A stretch of 64,000 nucleotides of DNA from Undibacterium sp. 5I1 (GTDB taxonomy: Bacteria > Pseudomonadota > Gammaproteobacteria > Burkholderiales > Burkholderiaceae_D), in assembly GCF_034314085.1 (NCBI RefSeq), contig NZ_JAVIWI010000001.1, positions 4,278,001 through 4,342,000 of the forward strand, in the 5' to 3' direction. How positions within the stretch are numbered: position 1 is the stretch's first letter; each line of letters starts with the position of its first letter. Shown in pieces: positions 29,639 through 37,816 of the stretch. The notes beneath the pieces were generated by a model. That model searched no databases, had not been told where the DNA came from, and saw only the letters and a list, made by a program, of their open reading frames with translations. The position numbers were made by a program, and so were the translations under genes.

Positions 29639-31444
29639 ATGTCCATGCGTACTCACTATTGCGGCCTCACCACTGAGGAATTACTCGGCCAAACCGTCAG
29701 CCTGTGCGGCTGGGTGCATCGTCGCCGTGATCACGGCGGGGTTATTTTTATCGATTTGCGTGACCGCGAAGGCCTGGTGCAAGTTGTCTGCGATCCTGAT
29801 CGCGCCGATGTATTTAAAGCCGCAGAATCAGTCCGTAATGAGTTCTGTCTGCGCATCACTGGCGTAGTCCGTAGTCGTCCCGACGGTACCGTCAATGCTA
29901 ATTTGAAGTCTGGCAAAATCGAAGTGCTGGCACACAATGTTGAAGTGCTCAATCCATCGGTTACACCACCGTTCCAGCTCGACGACGACAATTTGTCTGA
30001 AACAACTCGCTTGACACATCGCGTCTTGGATCTGCGTCGCCCGCAAATGCAAAACAATTTGCGTTTGCGTTACAAAGTGACGATGGAAGTGCGTAAGTTC
30101 CTGGATGCGAATGGTTTCATCGATATCGAAACGCCCATGTTGACCAAATCTACGCCAGAGGGCGCACGCGATTATTTGGTGCCATCTCGTGTCAACGCAG
30201 GTAGTTTCTTTGCGTTGCCGCAGTCACCGCAATTGTTTAAGCAGTTGCTGATGGTCGCCAACTTTGATCGCTATTATCAAATCACTAAATGCTTCCGCGA
30301 TGAAGACTTGCGTGCTGATCGTCAACCAGAATTTACCCAGATCGATTGCGAAACTTCGTTCATGAATGAACAAGAAATCCGCGATATGTTCGAGGGCATG
30401 ATACGTCTGGTATTCAAAAACACGCTAGATATCGATTTACCAAATCCTTTCCCAGTAATGGATTTTGCTGAAGCGATGGGGCTATACGGTTCCGACAAAC
30501 CAGATATGCGCGTTAAGCTGCAATTCACCGATTTGACGGCAGTAATGAAGGACGTTGATTTTAAAGTCTTCTCCGGCGCGGCAAATATGGATGGTGGTCG
30601 CGTAGTCGGCTTGCGCGTACCGGGCGGTTCTAACATGCCACGCTCTGAGATCGATGCTTACACGCAGTTCGTCGCGATCTATGGCGCTAAAGGTCTGGCT
30701 TACATCAAAGTGAATGAAAAAGCTAAAGGCCGTGATGGTTTGCAGTCTCCAATCGTTAAAAATATCCACGATGCAGCGATCGCACAGATTTTAGAATTGA
30801 CTGGTGCTCAAGATGGCGATCTGATTTTCTTCGGAGCGGACAAAGCTAAAGTGGTGAATGATGCGATCGGTGCTTTGCGCGTCAAAATCGGTCATAGTGA
30901 ATTTGGTAAAGCCAACGGCTTGTTTGAAAACGTCTGGAAGCCATTATGGGTCATCGACTTCCCTATGTTTGAGCATGATGAAGAAAATGATCGCTGGACT
31001 GCGACGCACCATCCTTTCACTGCACCAAAAGATGGCCATGAAGATTTCATGGAAACTGATCCGGGCAAGTGCATCGCCAAAGCCTACGATATGGTCTTGA
31101 ATGGTTGGGAATTGGGCGGCGGTTCTGTCCGTATCCATCGCGCCGATGTACAAAGCAAAGTATTCCGTGCATTGAAGATTGACGACGCAGAAGCGCAACT
31201 CAAGTTTGGTTTCTTGCTGGATGCCTTGCAATACGGCGCGCCTCCGCATGGTGGCCTGGCATTTGGTCTGGATCGTATTGTGACAATGATGACGGGTGCA
31301 GAATCTATCCGTGACGTGATCGCTTTCCCTAAGACACAACGTGCGCAATGTTTGTTGACGCAAGCACCGTCTGCTGTGGATGAAAAGCAATTAAAAGAAT
31401 TGCATATCCGTTTGCGTGCCGCTGAACCGGTAATCAAGGCATAA
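29639..31444 (+). CDS. aspS: aspartate--tRNA(Asp/Asn) ligase
   Basis: AspS charges tRNA with aspartate. The 601-residue protein has an N-terminal OB fold ([18 protein letters not shown]), the class II motif 2 [16 protein letters not shown], the bacterial GAD insertion in the middle and motif 3 [12 protein letters not shown]. The length is that of the bacterial form; in organisms lacking AsnRS this type also charges tRNA-Asn for later amidation. An ATG at 29645 is an alternative start. A terminator follows at 31514-31538. Confidence 0.97.
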   Translation: MSMRTHYCGLTTEELLGQTVSLCGWVHRRRDHGGVIFIDLRDREGLVQVVCDPDRADVFKAAESVRNEFCLRITGVVRSRPDGTVNANLKSGKIEVLAHNVEVLNPSVTPPFQLDDDNLSETTRLTHRVLDLRRPQMQNNLRLRYKVTMEVRKFLDANGFIDIETPMLTKSTPEGARDYLVPSRVNAGSFFALPQSPQLFKQLLMVANFDRYYQITKCFRDEDLRADRQPEFTQIDCETSFMNEQEIRDMFEGMIRLVFKNTLDIDLPNPFPVMDFAEAMGLYGSDKPDMRVKLQFTDLTAVMKDVDFKVFSGAANMDGGRVVGLRVPGGSNMPRSEIDAYTQFVAIYGAKGLAYIKVNEKAKGRDGLQSPIVKNIHDAAIAQILELTGAQDGDLIFFGADKAKVVNDAIGALRVKIGHSEFGKANGLFENVWKPLWVIDFPMFEHDEENDRWTATHHPFTAPKDGHEDFMETDPGKCIAKAYDMVLNGWELGGGSVRIHRADVQSKVFRALKIDDAEAQLKFGFLLDALQYGAPPHGGLAFGLDRIVTMMTGAESIRDVIAFPKTQRAQCLLTQAPSAVDEKQLKELHIRLRAAEPVIKA

Positions 31445-31513
31445 GTAGCGATCATCAACGGTGGTAATCAACGGCGTTGATCAGCAAACAAGCCATCCAT
31501 AAGGCATAATCAG

Positions 31514-31538
31514 GGCGCGGTATTCCGCGCCTTTTTTT
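31514..31538 (+). terminator. intrinsic terminator of aspS
   Basis: Stem GGCGCGG/CCGCGCC with a four-base loop, followed by seven T. It ends ten bases before the nudB start codon. Confidence 0.9.
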
Positions 31539-31548
31539 ATTGGATAAC

Positions 31549-32001
31549 ATGCTTAAAATTCCTGAATCTGTACTGGTCGTTATTTACACCAAAGACTTAG
31601 ATGTTTTGCTGATCGAACGTGCCGACCAGCCCGATTTTTGGCAGTCGGTTACTGGTTCTAGAGATAGTCTGGATGAACCCTTATTGCTCACTGCACAGCG
31701 GGAAGTCATGGAGGAAACCGGGATCGACTCCAGTGCGGCTGGTGTCGCACTGAGTGACTGGAGGATTTCTAATATTTATGAAATTTACCCGATTTGGCGA
31801 CATCGTTATGCTCCCGGTGTGACGCAAAATACCGAGCACGTATTTGGTCTGTGTGTGCCACCAAACATCCCAATTCAGCTAGCGCCACGCGAGCATGTGC
31901 AATACTGCTGGTTGCCATATCGTGAGGCCGCGGATCGTTGCTTTTCGTCTTCCAACGCAGAAGCGATTTTGCAGTTACCTGCAATGCACGCGCTTGCATG
32001 A
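31549..32001 (+). CDS. nudB: dihydroneopterin triphosphate diphosphatase NudB
   Basis: NudB removes pyrophosphate from dihydroneopterin triphosphate in folate synthesis. The 150-residue Nudix protein has the NudB-like start IPESVLVVIYT, WQSVTGS, and a Nudix box ending REVMEETGI. The ATG at 31549 gives the usual length (a TTG at 31540 is the alternative). It lies just after the aspS terminator with no clear Shine-Dalgarno, an arrangement like that of ubiJ in this window. The next gene begins 40 bases after the stop. Confidence 0.92.
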   Translation: MLKIPESVLVVIYTKDLDVLLIERADQPDFWQSVTGSRDSLDEPLLLTAQREVMEETGIDSSAAGVALSDWRISNIYEIYPIWRHRYAPGVTQNTEHVFGLCVPPNIPIQLAPREHVQYCWLPYREAADRCFSSSNAEAILQLPAMHALA

Positions 32002-32041
32002 TTGCCCTTTACTACTTTGTTCATCATTGATTGATTTGCCC

Positions 32042-32893
32042 ATGAAATTACGGATTGCCACCTACAATATTCATAAGGGCGTTAGTGCATTTGGACGACG
32101 CACGCGTATTCATGACATCAAAGCTGCGATTGATTTGCTGGATGCTGATCTGGTATTTTTGCAAGAGGTACAAGGTCAGCATGATCTGCATGCAGCGAAA
32201 CATGCGCATTGGCCAGAACAATCTCAACATGATTTTTTGGCGGGAGAATCGCATCATTCTGCTTACGGGATGAATGCAATCTATGAGCATGGACATCACG
32301 GAAACGCATTACTAAGTCGTTTGGCGATTTCTGATTTTACTAATCATGATGTCTCTGACCATGCTTATGAACAGCGCGGGATTCTGCATGCAGTAATTAG
32401 TACGCCTGGTGCTGATATCCATTGTTTTGTGATTCATCTGGGTTTGTTTGCAGCTAGTCGCCGTCGTCAGGTGCAAGCACTGATAAATCAGATTAAACAT
32501 AGTTTGCCCGCTGATGCGCCTCTGATTATTGCGGGTGATTTTAATGATTGGCAAAATCATTTGAGCGCTAGTTTGTACCAGGGCCTAGGGGTGACAGAAG
32601 TATTTGATAATGTGATTCCAACGACAGGTAGTAGTACTTTTTTTTCGCGTAAAAGTAGTATTCAACACGGGCGGACTTTTCCGGCAGGCTTGCCTTTTTT
32701 ACGTCTGGATCGTGTGTATGTCCGTGGTTTTAAAATAGAAAAAGCTCAAGTCATGACCGGTGCGCCATGGACTAAATTGTCTGATCACGTACCGATTGTG
32801 GCAACGCTGGAGCTGATCTCTGTAATGGCTCCAGAGTCAACAAAAAATTCAAGTCTCTTGCCCGACCTGACGTCTGATAAGACCCATGCGTAA
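32042..32893 (+). CDS. endonuclease/exonuclease/phosphatase family protein, YbhP-like
   Basis: The 283-residue protein has the EEP fold: LRIATYNIHKG at the start, the metal Glu in LVFLQEVQG, HLGLFAASRRRQ, the catalytic GDFNDW, and the C-terminal LSDHVPI. The position directly before clsB, overlapping it by eight bases, matches E. coli ybhP-clsB (ybhO), so a phosphodiesterase role around phospholipid or nucleic acid is possible; the substrate is unknown. The ATG at 32042 is chosen because the frame upstream of it overlaps nudB. Confidence 0.9.
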   Translation: MKLRIATYNIHKGVSAFGRRTRIHDIKAAIDLLDADLVFLQEVQGQHDLHAAKHAHWPEQSQHDFLAGESHHSAYGMNAIYEHGHHGNALLSRLAISDFTNHDVSDHAYEQRGILHAVISTPGADIHCFVIHLGLFAASRRRQVQALINQIKHSLPADAPLIIAGDFNDWQNHLSASLYQGLGVTEVFDNVIPTTGSSTFFSRKSSIQHGRTFPAGLPFLRLDRVYVRGFKIEKAQVMTGAPWTKLSDHVPIVATLELISVMAPESTKNSSLLPDLTSDKTHA

Positions 32894-34061
32894 GCTCCAG
32901 TTTGTCTCTGGTAATGAGGTGCGCTTGCTATATTGTGGTGCAGAGTATTTTTCTTCCTTGGTCGAAGAAATAGACGCTGCGCAAAAAGAAATTTATCTAC
33001 AAACCTACATCTTCTCAAACGATGTAAATGATCCCACTGCCATGCGTGTGCAACAAGCTTTGGTGCGCGCCGCACAACGTGGCGTGATGGTACGAGTCAT
33101 CATTGACTGGTTAGGCAGCGGTGGCCGACAATCAGACGCTTTAGTTCATCATTTTATTCAATCAGGGGTTGAATGCCGCAGTTTTAATCCTTGGTTCAAG
33201 CGTGGTCTGGCACGTACTCATAGAAAAATTTGTGTGATTGATCAGCGTTGCGCTTTGGTCGGTGGTCTGAATATTATTGACGACTTGATTGCCGACGATG
33301 GCTCTGGGCACGCACTGACGTCGCCACGCTGGGACTTTGCGGTACATGTGGTCGGCGCCTTGGTTGAGCATATCCGTTTAGAAGTGGCAACCCAGTGGAT
33401 GAAGTTGGGGCGTTTAAATCTAAAATCGCGCTTTCAACTACTGCGGCGATTGCGTGAAGAGGATCAGGAAAACTCGCATCAGCCGATGCTGGCCACCTTT
33501 GTGGTGCGGGATAATTTGCGCAATCGCGCCACCATACAGCGGGCTTATTTGCACGCATTAGGATTTGCCAGAAAGCGCGCGATACTCGCCAATCCTTACT
33601 TTGCACCCGGCAGAAAATTCCGTCGAGCCTTAATCTCTGCCGCCAGTCGTGGCGTTGATGTGACCTTGCTGGTCGGCGTCGGTCAATTCCATTTGCAAGA
33701 TGCAGTGACGCATTCTTTTTATCCAAAATTACTTAAGCACGGTGTCAAAATTGTCGAATATCGTAAGACGGCTTTGCATGCCAAGGTCGCGGTGATTGAC
33801 CATAACTGGGCCACCGTCGGGTCGAGTAATTTTGATGGTCTGAGTTTATTCGTCAATCAAGAAGCCAATGTCGTGATCCGCGATGTTGGTTTTACCGAAA
33901 ATCTGACGGCGCATCTGGAGCAGGGTATTGCCGATGGCGTCGCCATCGTTGCTGCGGACTATGCCAATCAGCCTTGGTATAAGCGTGCCTGGTACGGTTT
34001 TGCGTATATGGTTTATCGCAGCCTGATGCGTATTGTGACGCTAGGCGGCTATACCTCATGA
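32886..34061 (+). CDS. clsB: cardiolipin synthase ClsB
   Basis: ClsB joins phospholipids to make cardiolipin or phosphatidylglycerol at the inner membrane. The 391-residue protein has both PLD motifs, HRKICVID (His112, Lys114, Asp119) and HAKVAVID (His298, Lys300, Asp305), and lacks the N-terminal double membrane helix of ClsA, as expected for ClsB. A C-terminal hydrophobic segment (about 370-391) may contact the membrane. It overlaps the YbhP-like gene by eight bases and the DUF429 gene by ATGA. Confidence 0.93.
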   Translation: MRKLQFVSGNEVRLLYCGAEYFSSLVEEIDAAQKEIYLQTYIFSNDVNDPTAMRVQQALVRAAQRGVMVRVIIDWLGSGGRQSDALVHHFIQSGVECRSFNPWFKRGLARTHRKICVIDQRCALVGGLNIIDDLIADDGSGHALTSPRWDFAVHVVGALVEHIRLEVATQWMKLGRLNLKSRFQLLRRLREEDQENSHQPMLATFVVRDNLRNRATIQRAYLHALGFARKRAILANPYFAPGRKFRRALISAASRGVDVTLLVGVGQFHLQDAVTHSFYPKLLKHGVKIVEYRKTALHAKVAVIDHNWATVGSSNFDGLSLFVNQEANVVIRDVGFTENLTAHLEQGIADGVAIVAADYANQPWYKRAWYGFAYMVYRSLMRIVTLGGYTS

Positions 34062-34906
34062 AGCTGTACGGCGTTGACTTTACCTCTGCACCGGGCAAGC
34101 GCAAAGGAATTACGATTGCCGCCGCAGAACTACAGCCTGCAAGGGGAGATGAGCAGCCGACCTTGGTGCTGCAATCGCTGGCATCTTTGTCTGACTTTAA
34201 TCAATTTGATGTCTGGCTACAAAGCCCCGGGCCTTGGTTAGCTGGCTTTGATTTACCTTTTTCTTTGCCGCGAGAACTGGTAGAGCAGCTGATCTGGCCT
34301 GATAACTGGGCAGATTTGATGCGACATTTAGAATGCATTACTCGGGCTGAAATGCGCGGATTATTTAAAGCTTTTTGCGATGCGCGACCAGCCGGTAATA
34401 AATTTGCCCACCGCGCCACCGATATTCCTGCCAATTCCTCACCGTCGATGAAATGGGTTAATCCGCCCGTCGCCTACATGTTGCATGCCGGTGCCCCACG
34501 TTTGTTGCGCGCAGGGCTGCACTTGCCCGGCATCCATTCTGGTGACGCTACAAACCCTGCACACAACGACTATGCAGAGGCCAGAATCGCGCTAGAGGCT
34601 TATCCTGGCATGGTGGCACGCAGTATCACCCGCGCATCTTATAAAAACGACGATAAGCGCAAACAGACTTCAGAGCGGCGCGACGCCAGAGCGCAAATAA
34701 TTGATGCTTTGGAAGCCGGCAATACGCCCTGGCAGATTCGCCTGGGTTGCGGCGAATTCCGTCAGCAATTATTGGAGGATGGTAGCGGTGACTATCTGGA
34801 TGCTGCCTTGTGTGCAGTACTGGCAGCTTGGGGCTGGCAGCGACGGGATGCTAATTTCGGCTTGCCAGAGTTTGATGCGCTGGAGGGTTGGATTGTTGGT
34901 GCTTAG
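34058..34906 (+). CDS. DUF429 family protein
   Basis: The 282-residue protein begins KLYGVDFTSAPGKRKGI, the DUF429 start with its acidic VDFTSAP motif, followed by WLAGFDLPFSLP and the C-terminal DYLDAALCAVLAAW. The family has an RNase H-like fold with acidic residues suggesting a nuclease or ATPase, but no function is established. The ATGA overlap with clsB links it to the ybhP-clsB operon. Confidence 0.85.
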   Translation: MKLYGVDFTSAPGKRKGITIAAAELQPARGDEQPTLVLQSLASLSDFNQFDVWLQSPGPWLAGFDLPFSLPRELVEQLIWPDNWADLMRHLECITRAEMRGLFKAFCDARPAGNKFAHRATDIPANSSPSMKWVNPPVAYMLHAGAPRLLRAGLHLPGIHSGDATNPAHNDYAEARIALEAYPGMVARSITRASYKNDDKRKQTSERRDARAQIIDALEAGNTPWQIRLGCGEFRQQLLEDGSGDYLDAALCAVLAAWGWQRRDANFGLPEFDALEGWIVGA

Positions 34907-34913
34907 CTGGATA

Positions 34914-35150
34914 AACCCAGATTTTCCATTAGACCGCTACTACTTCGCAAAAAACGCAGACGGCGTGCGGTCTTCAGAGGGATAACACCACCGCGATTTG
35001 AGTGGGACCGCTACAGCGACAATTGCACCTTTGGCGAACTGCCTGGCGTTGTTGCTCCTCCTAGCAAGATGCAGCTTGCGTCGTCGTCGCGTCTAGCCAG
35101 TCAGTCCGCCAAAGGCACACTTGTCGCTGTTCCAATGGAAAATCTGGGTT
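34914..35150. repeat. 237-bp element with nested inverted repeats
   Basis: The ends AACCCAGATTTTCCATT (34914-34930) and AATGGAAAATCTGGGTT (35134-35150) are perfect 17-bp inverted repeats. Inside, ACAGCGACAA (35013-35022) pairs with TTGTCGCTGT (35121-35130), and CCTTTGGCG with CGCCAAAGG, making a second imperfect arm of about 30 bases. No protein is encoded. Related pieces lie at 17887-17940 and 51318-51330. Confidence 0.8.
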
Positions 35151-35191
35151 AAATAGTCTTCCTGATTTATCGTAAATGTATCAAGAATTAA

Positions 35192-35274
35192 ATATACTCC
35201 TATATAGTATATTTAAGATGTCCAATTAATCATTGGACATTTGGCATTATTTATTAAAAAATTGGGGGAGTATA
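35192..35274. repeat. 83-bp MITE-like element, copy 4 (well preserved)
   Basis: It starts ATATACTCC and ends GGGGGAGTATAT; the inner stem GATGTCCAAT/ATTGGACAT is nearly perfect. It is in the opposite orientation to copies 1, 3 and 7. Confidence 0.9.
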
Positions 35275-35360
35275 TTGATTTTTAGTTTGGATGATCTGTT
35301 CACTATGGCACCGTAGTCGCACTGCGATCAATCTTTAAACCTAATTGTTCGATCCCTTGT

Positions 35361-35993
35361 TTATCCCGCTGCTGCCTGTATCCCGGCAGTGATAAATCTC
35401 AATAAATAGGGCGCAGCAACAGCGGCATTACGTGCCGGACATAATCCTTCTGATAAACGCTCAATCCGCGTATCTACCACGTGATGCAATAACGCCCCAA
35501 GTGCAAATTGATAGCACCAGAAAACAGTGGCTTTGGATGCCGTAGGCAAAGCGCCGCTTAAGGCGGCGATAAATTCTCTTGCCATGGGATCATAAAACTC
35601 ACGGGTAATCCGGTCGCTCGCCTCATGTCTGTCCACCACGCCGCGCATCACAATGCGCGAGAAATTAACGCCATGATCCTGCTCATTCAGTTTTAACACC
35701 GGAGTAATAAAGGCGGCAATAATGGCGTTTAAGGCGACTTCGGGATTGGTATGTAATTTCGCCAGCCGTAGCTCTGACAGGCGCTCTGCCATATAGCTGC
35801 TATGGTGCTCGTAGATGGCGTGATACAACTCATTTTTTGCGCCAAAATAATATCCCACCAGTGCGACTGGCACGCCAGCTTCATGAGCAATATCGCGTAT
35901 CGATACACCCTGGTAGCTTTGCTCTGCAAAACACTTCTCCGCAGCAATCAAAATCGCGCGTTTTCTTCCGCTTAGATCATCTAATGAGCTCAT
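35361..35993 (-). CDS. TetR/AcrR family transcriptional regulator
   Basis: The 210-residue protein has an N-terminal TetR helix-turn-helix (AILIAAEKCFAEQSYQGVSI then AGVPVALVGYYFGAKNELYH) and a C-terminal helical ligand domain of the CerR/DUF1956-like type. The ATG at 35993 (MSSLDDLSGR) is family-like; a longer frame to 36146 is unlikely. A near-perfect 16-bp palindrome lies 39 bases upstream, overlapping a candidate promoter, so autorepression is expected. No adjacent transporter or enzyme gene suggests the target: the neighbours are a repeat region and divergent hslR. Confidence 0.88.
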   Translation of the reverse strand: MSSLDDLSGRKRAILIAAEKCFAEQSYQGVSIRDIAHEAGVPVALVGYYFGAKNELYHAIYEHHSSYMAERLSELRLAKLHTNPEVALNAIIAAFITPVLKLNEQDHGVNFSRIVMRGVVDRHEASDRITREFYDPMAREFIAALSGALPTASKATVFWCYQFALGALLHHVVDTRIERLSEGLCPARNAAVAAPYLLRFITAGIQAAAG

Positions 35994-36347
35994 GGGAATC
36001 TTTATTAGAAAGCAATTGCTTGGTCTGCGGATTGTACGACCGTACAAGCATTTGTCTATGCGCGGCGCAGCATTTGCACTTTCTTTGTGCAACCTGTTCA
36101 CAGTGCCCAACAAATCTCTTGTAATTGAGTGGGGGGTGAAATACATTCAATAAAACAAAAATGCACAATGTGTCTGATCTAAACCCAAGACTTTGTAAAC
36201 AGTCAGAGCTTGGTCAGGAGAGAAAAAATGATACTCTACCCGCACTGGTCAGACAGCCAAATTACATATTAACGACAAATTGACGACAGTTTGACGACAC
36301 ACTAGGCACATATAAACGGGACAATCGTGGGACAAGTTTTAGGGCAA
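35994..36347. other. divergent intergenic region between tetR and hslR
   Basis: It holds the TetR operator and promoter at 36032-36059. The 200 bases nearer hslR presumably carry the hslR promoter; three similar short phrases around ATTAACGACA, TTGACGACAG and TTGACGACAC (36266-36301) are visible but unassigned. Confidence 0.5.
36032..36059 (-). promoter_or_regulatory. TetR-type operator and overlapping promoter
   Basis: TTGTACGACCGTACAA (36032-36047) is a 7+7 palindrome with a two-base centre. On the minus strand a -10 TACAAT lies within it and a -35 TAGACA lies 16 bases upstream (36054-36059), so a bound repressor would block polymerase. Confidence 0.7.
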
Positions 36348-36722
36348 ATGAACAGTATCAGAATCGACAAATGGCTATGGGCCGCCAGATTTTTTAAAAC
36401 CCGTACCCTCGCCACCAATGCGGTCGAATTAGGACGTGTGCTGCAAAACGAAGAACGTATTAAGCCTGCCCATAACGTCAAGCCTGGTGATCTGCTAGAA
36501 ATTCATCATGCTGACCAGATTTGGATTATTCAAGTGCTGCGGATATCTGATACGCGCGGCTCCGCTGTAGTTGCACAGAGCATGTATCAAGAAACCGAGG
36601 CAAGCATCGCCCAGCGAGCCAAGCTTGCACAAGACAGAAAATATTTCCGCGAACCGAGTGCTACACTCACCGGACGTCCTACCAAACGAGACCGGCGTTT
36701 GCTCGATTTCAGCAGAAATTAA
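36348..36722 (+). CDS. hslR: RNA-binding S4-domain heat-shock protein Hsp15
   Basis: Hsp15 binds stalled 50S subunits that carry a nascent peptidyl-tRNA and helps recycle them. The 124-residue protein has an N-terminal S4 domain (RIDKWLWAARFFKTRTLA, then VKPGDLLEI) and a basic C-terminus (GRPTKRDRRLLDF). The ATG at 36348 follows an AGGG box; a GTG at 36327 is a longer alternative. Confidence 0.93.
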   Translation: MNSIRIDKWLWAARFFKTRTLATNAVELGRVLQNEERIKPAHNVKPGDLLEIHHADQIWIIQVLRISDTRGSAVVAQSMYQETEASIAQRAKLAQDRKYFREPSATLTGRPTKRDRRLLDFSRN

Positions 36723-37031
36723 AAAGGGCGGGAGACTTTAGTTTGATCTTTGATTTATATATGGCCTCAATAATGGCCTCAGAAAAAATCGTAATTCGGT
36801 AATATCAAGCAATTCTCGTAAGTCCAAAAACTTAGGAGCCTGGTGAGCATTAATGATTTACCTTAGGTGTTTAGCCCCAAATTGTCGTCCTCTAAATAGA
36901 TACTCTCCTCTAAAGCCGTTTTCTAGTTTGACTTTTAGTGCGCTGTGCTTAATAGTACGAGCGTTCGATTAATTCACATGTTTGCATCATAGTTGTGCGT
37001 CTGTGCATCATTTCAATACGAAAAATGTAAT
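36723..37031. other. 309-bp intergenic region
   Basis: No gene is seen. It contains the promoter and dyad of the downstream TetR gene (36928-36972). Confidence 0.6.
36928..36972 (+). promoter_or_regulatory. promoter and 24-bp dyad before the fatty-acid TetR gene
   Basis: A -35 TTGACT (36928-36933) and -10 TAATAG (36950-36955) with a 16-base spacer precede the gene. The -10 lies in a dyad at 36949-36972 of the form TTAAT..ACG, centre, CGT..ATTAA, matching at 18 of 24 positions. It is a likely TetR operator for autoregulation. Confidence 0.55.
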
Positions 37032-37664
37032 ATGAATATGACATCAAAATTTATGCGTAAAGGCGAACTTACCCGCGCCGCCATTTTGGACGTGGCCTTA
37101 GACGCCGCTAGCCGCGATGGTATCGAAGGTTTAACGATAGGTTTGCTGGCCGACAAAATGAACATGAGCAAGTCTGGCGTGTTTGCTCACTTCGGCTCGC
37201 GTGAAGATTTGCAGATCGAAGTGCTAAAGTTGTATCACCAACATTTTGAGCAAGAAGTGTTTTATCCCAGCATGAAAGAAGAACGTGGTCTGCCGCGTTT
37301 GCAATCCATGTTTGCCTTATGGGTCAAACGCGTCACGGTTGAAATCGCCTCCGGTTGCATCTATATCAGCGGCGCAGCCGAATACGATGATCGCCAAGGC
37401 CCCATCCGTGATGAGCTGGTAGGTATGGTGCATGCATGGCAAGGCGCATTGCGTCGTGCCGCAACCTTGGCAATACAGTTGGGTCACTTGGATCAAGATG
37501 TAGACCCGGAGCAGATAGTGTATGAAATGTATGGGCTGATTTTGGCACTACACCACGACGCACGGTTTTTACGCAAGCCAGGCAGTGTAGAAAGAGCCGC
37601 AGCAGGGTTTGAAAGATTGATTGAATGTTATGCGCCGCAAGTGGAAAAAGCTGTCACGGCTTAA
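37032..37664 (+). CDS. TetR family regulator beside beta-oxidation genes
   Basis: The 210-residue protein has a TetR helix-turn-helix (AILDVALDAASRDGIEGLTI, then MSKSGVFAHFGSREDLQ) and a C-terminal ligand domain of the TetR_C YbiH/PsrA-like kind. It lies 152 bases upstream of an acyl-CoA dehydrogenase operon on the same strand, so it probably controls fatty-acid degradation in response to acyl-CoA (inference from context). The ATG at 37032 is chosen; an upstream ATG at 36993 would place the N-terminus close to the dyad and adds 13 residues unlike the family. Confidence 0.88.
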   Translation: MNMTSKFMRKGELTRAAILDVALDAASRDGIEGLTIGLLADKMNMSKSGVFAHFGSREDLQIEVLKLYHQHFEQEVFYPSMKEERGLPRLQSMFALWVKRVTVEIASGCIYISGAAEYDDRQGPIRDELVGMVHAWQGALRRAATLAIQLGHLDQDVDPEQIVYEMYGLILALHHDARFLRKPGSVERAAAGFERLIECYAPQVEKAVTA

Positions 37665-37816
37665 TTCGATTTAACAAGCCATCAATAAGTGGCTTGTAAT
37701 TGATCAACAAGCGACCACTTAAATCGTCGCCAGGTAAGTAGTCATAAAGAATGTCATAAAGAATGTAATAACGCCGTCTTAATTTTGTTTTACTTTTTAG
37801 TCTTCAGGAGAAAATC

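Larger units (their letters stand above)
34907..35360. other. 454-bp intergenic region with two mobile-type repeats
   Basis: No gene is seen. It is almost filled by the 237-bp hairpin element (34914-35150) and copy 4 of the 83-bp element (35192-35274). It lies between the convergent DUF429 and TetR genes. Confidence 0.75.

Noticed and set aside
36820..36836. CGTAAGTCC resembling the 104-bp element end
   Set aside because: Only nine bases match and there is no partner inverted end nearby.
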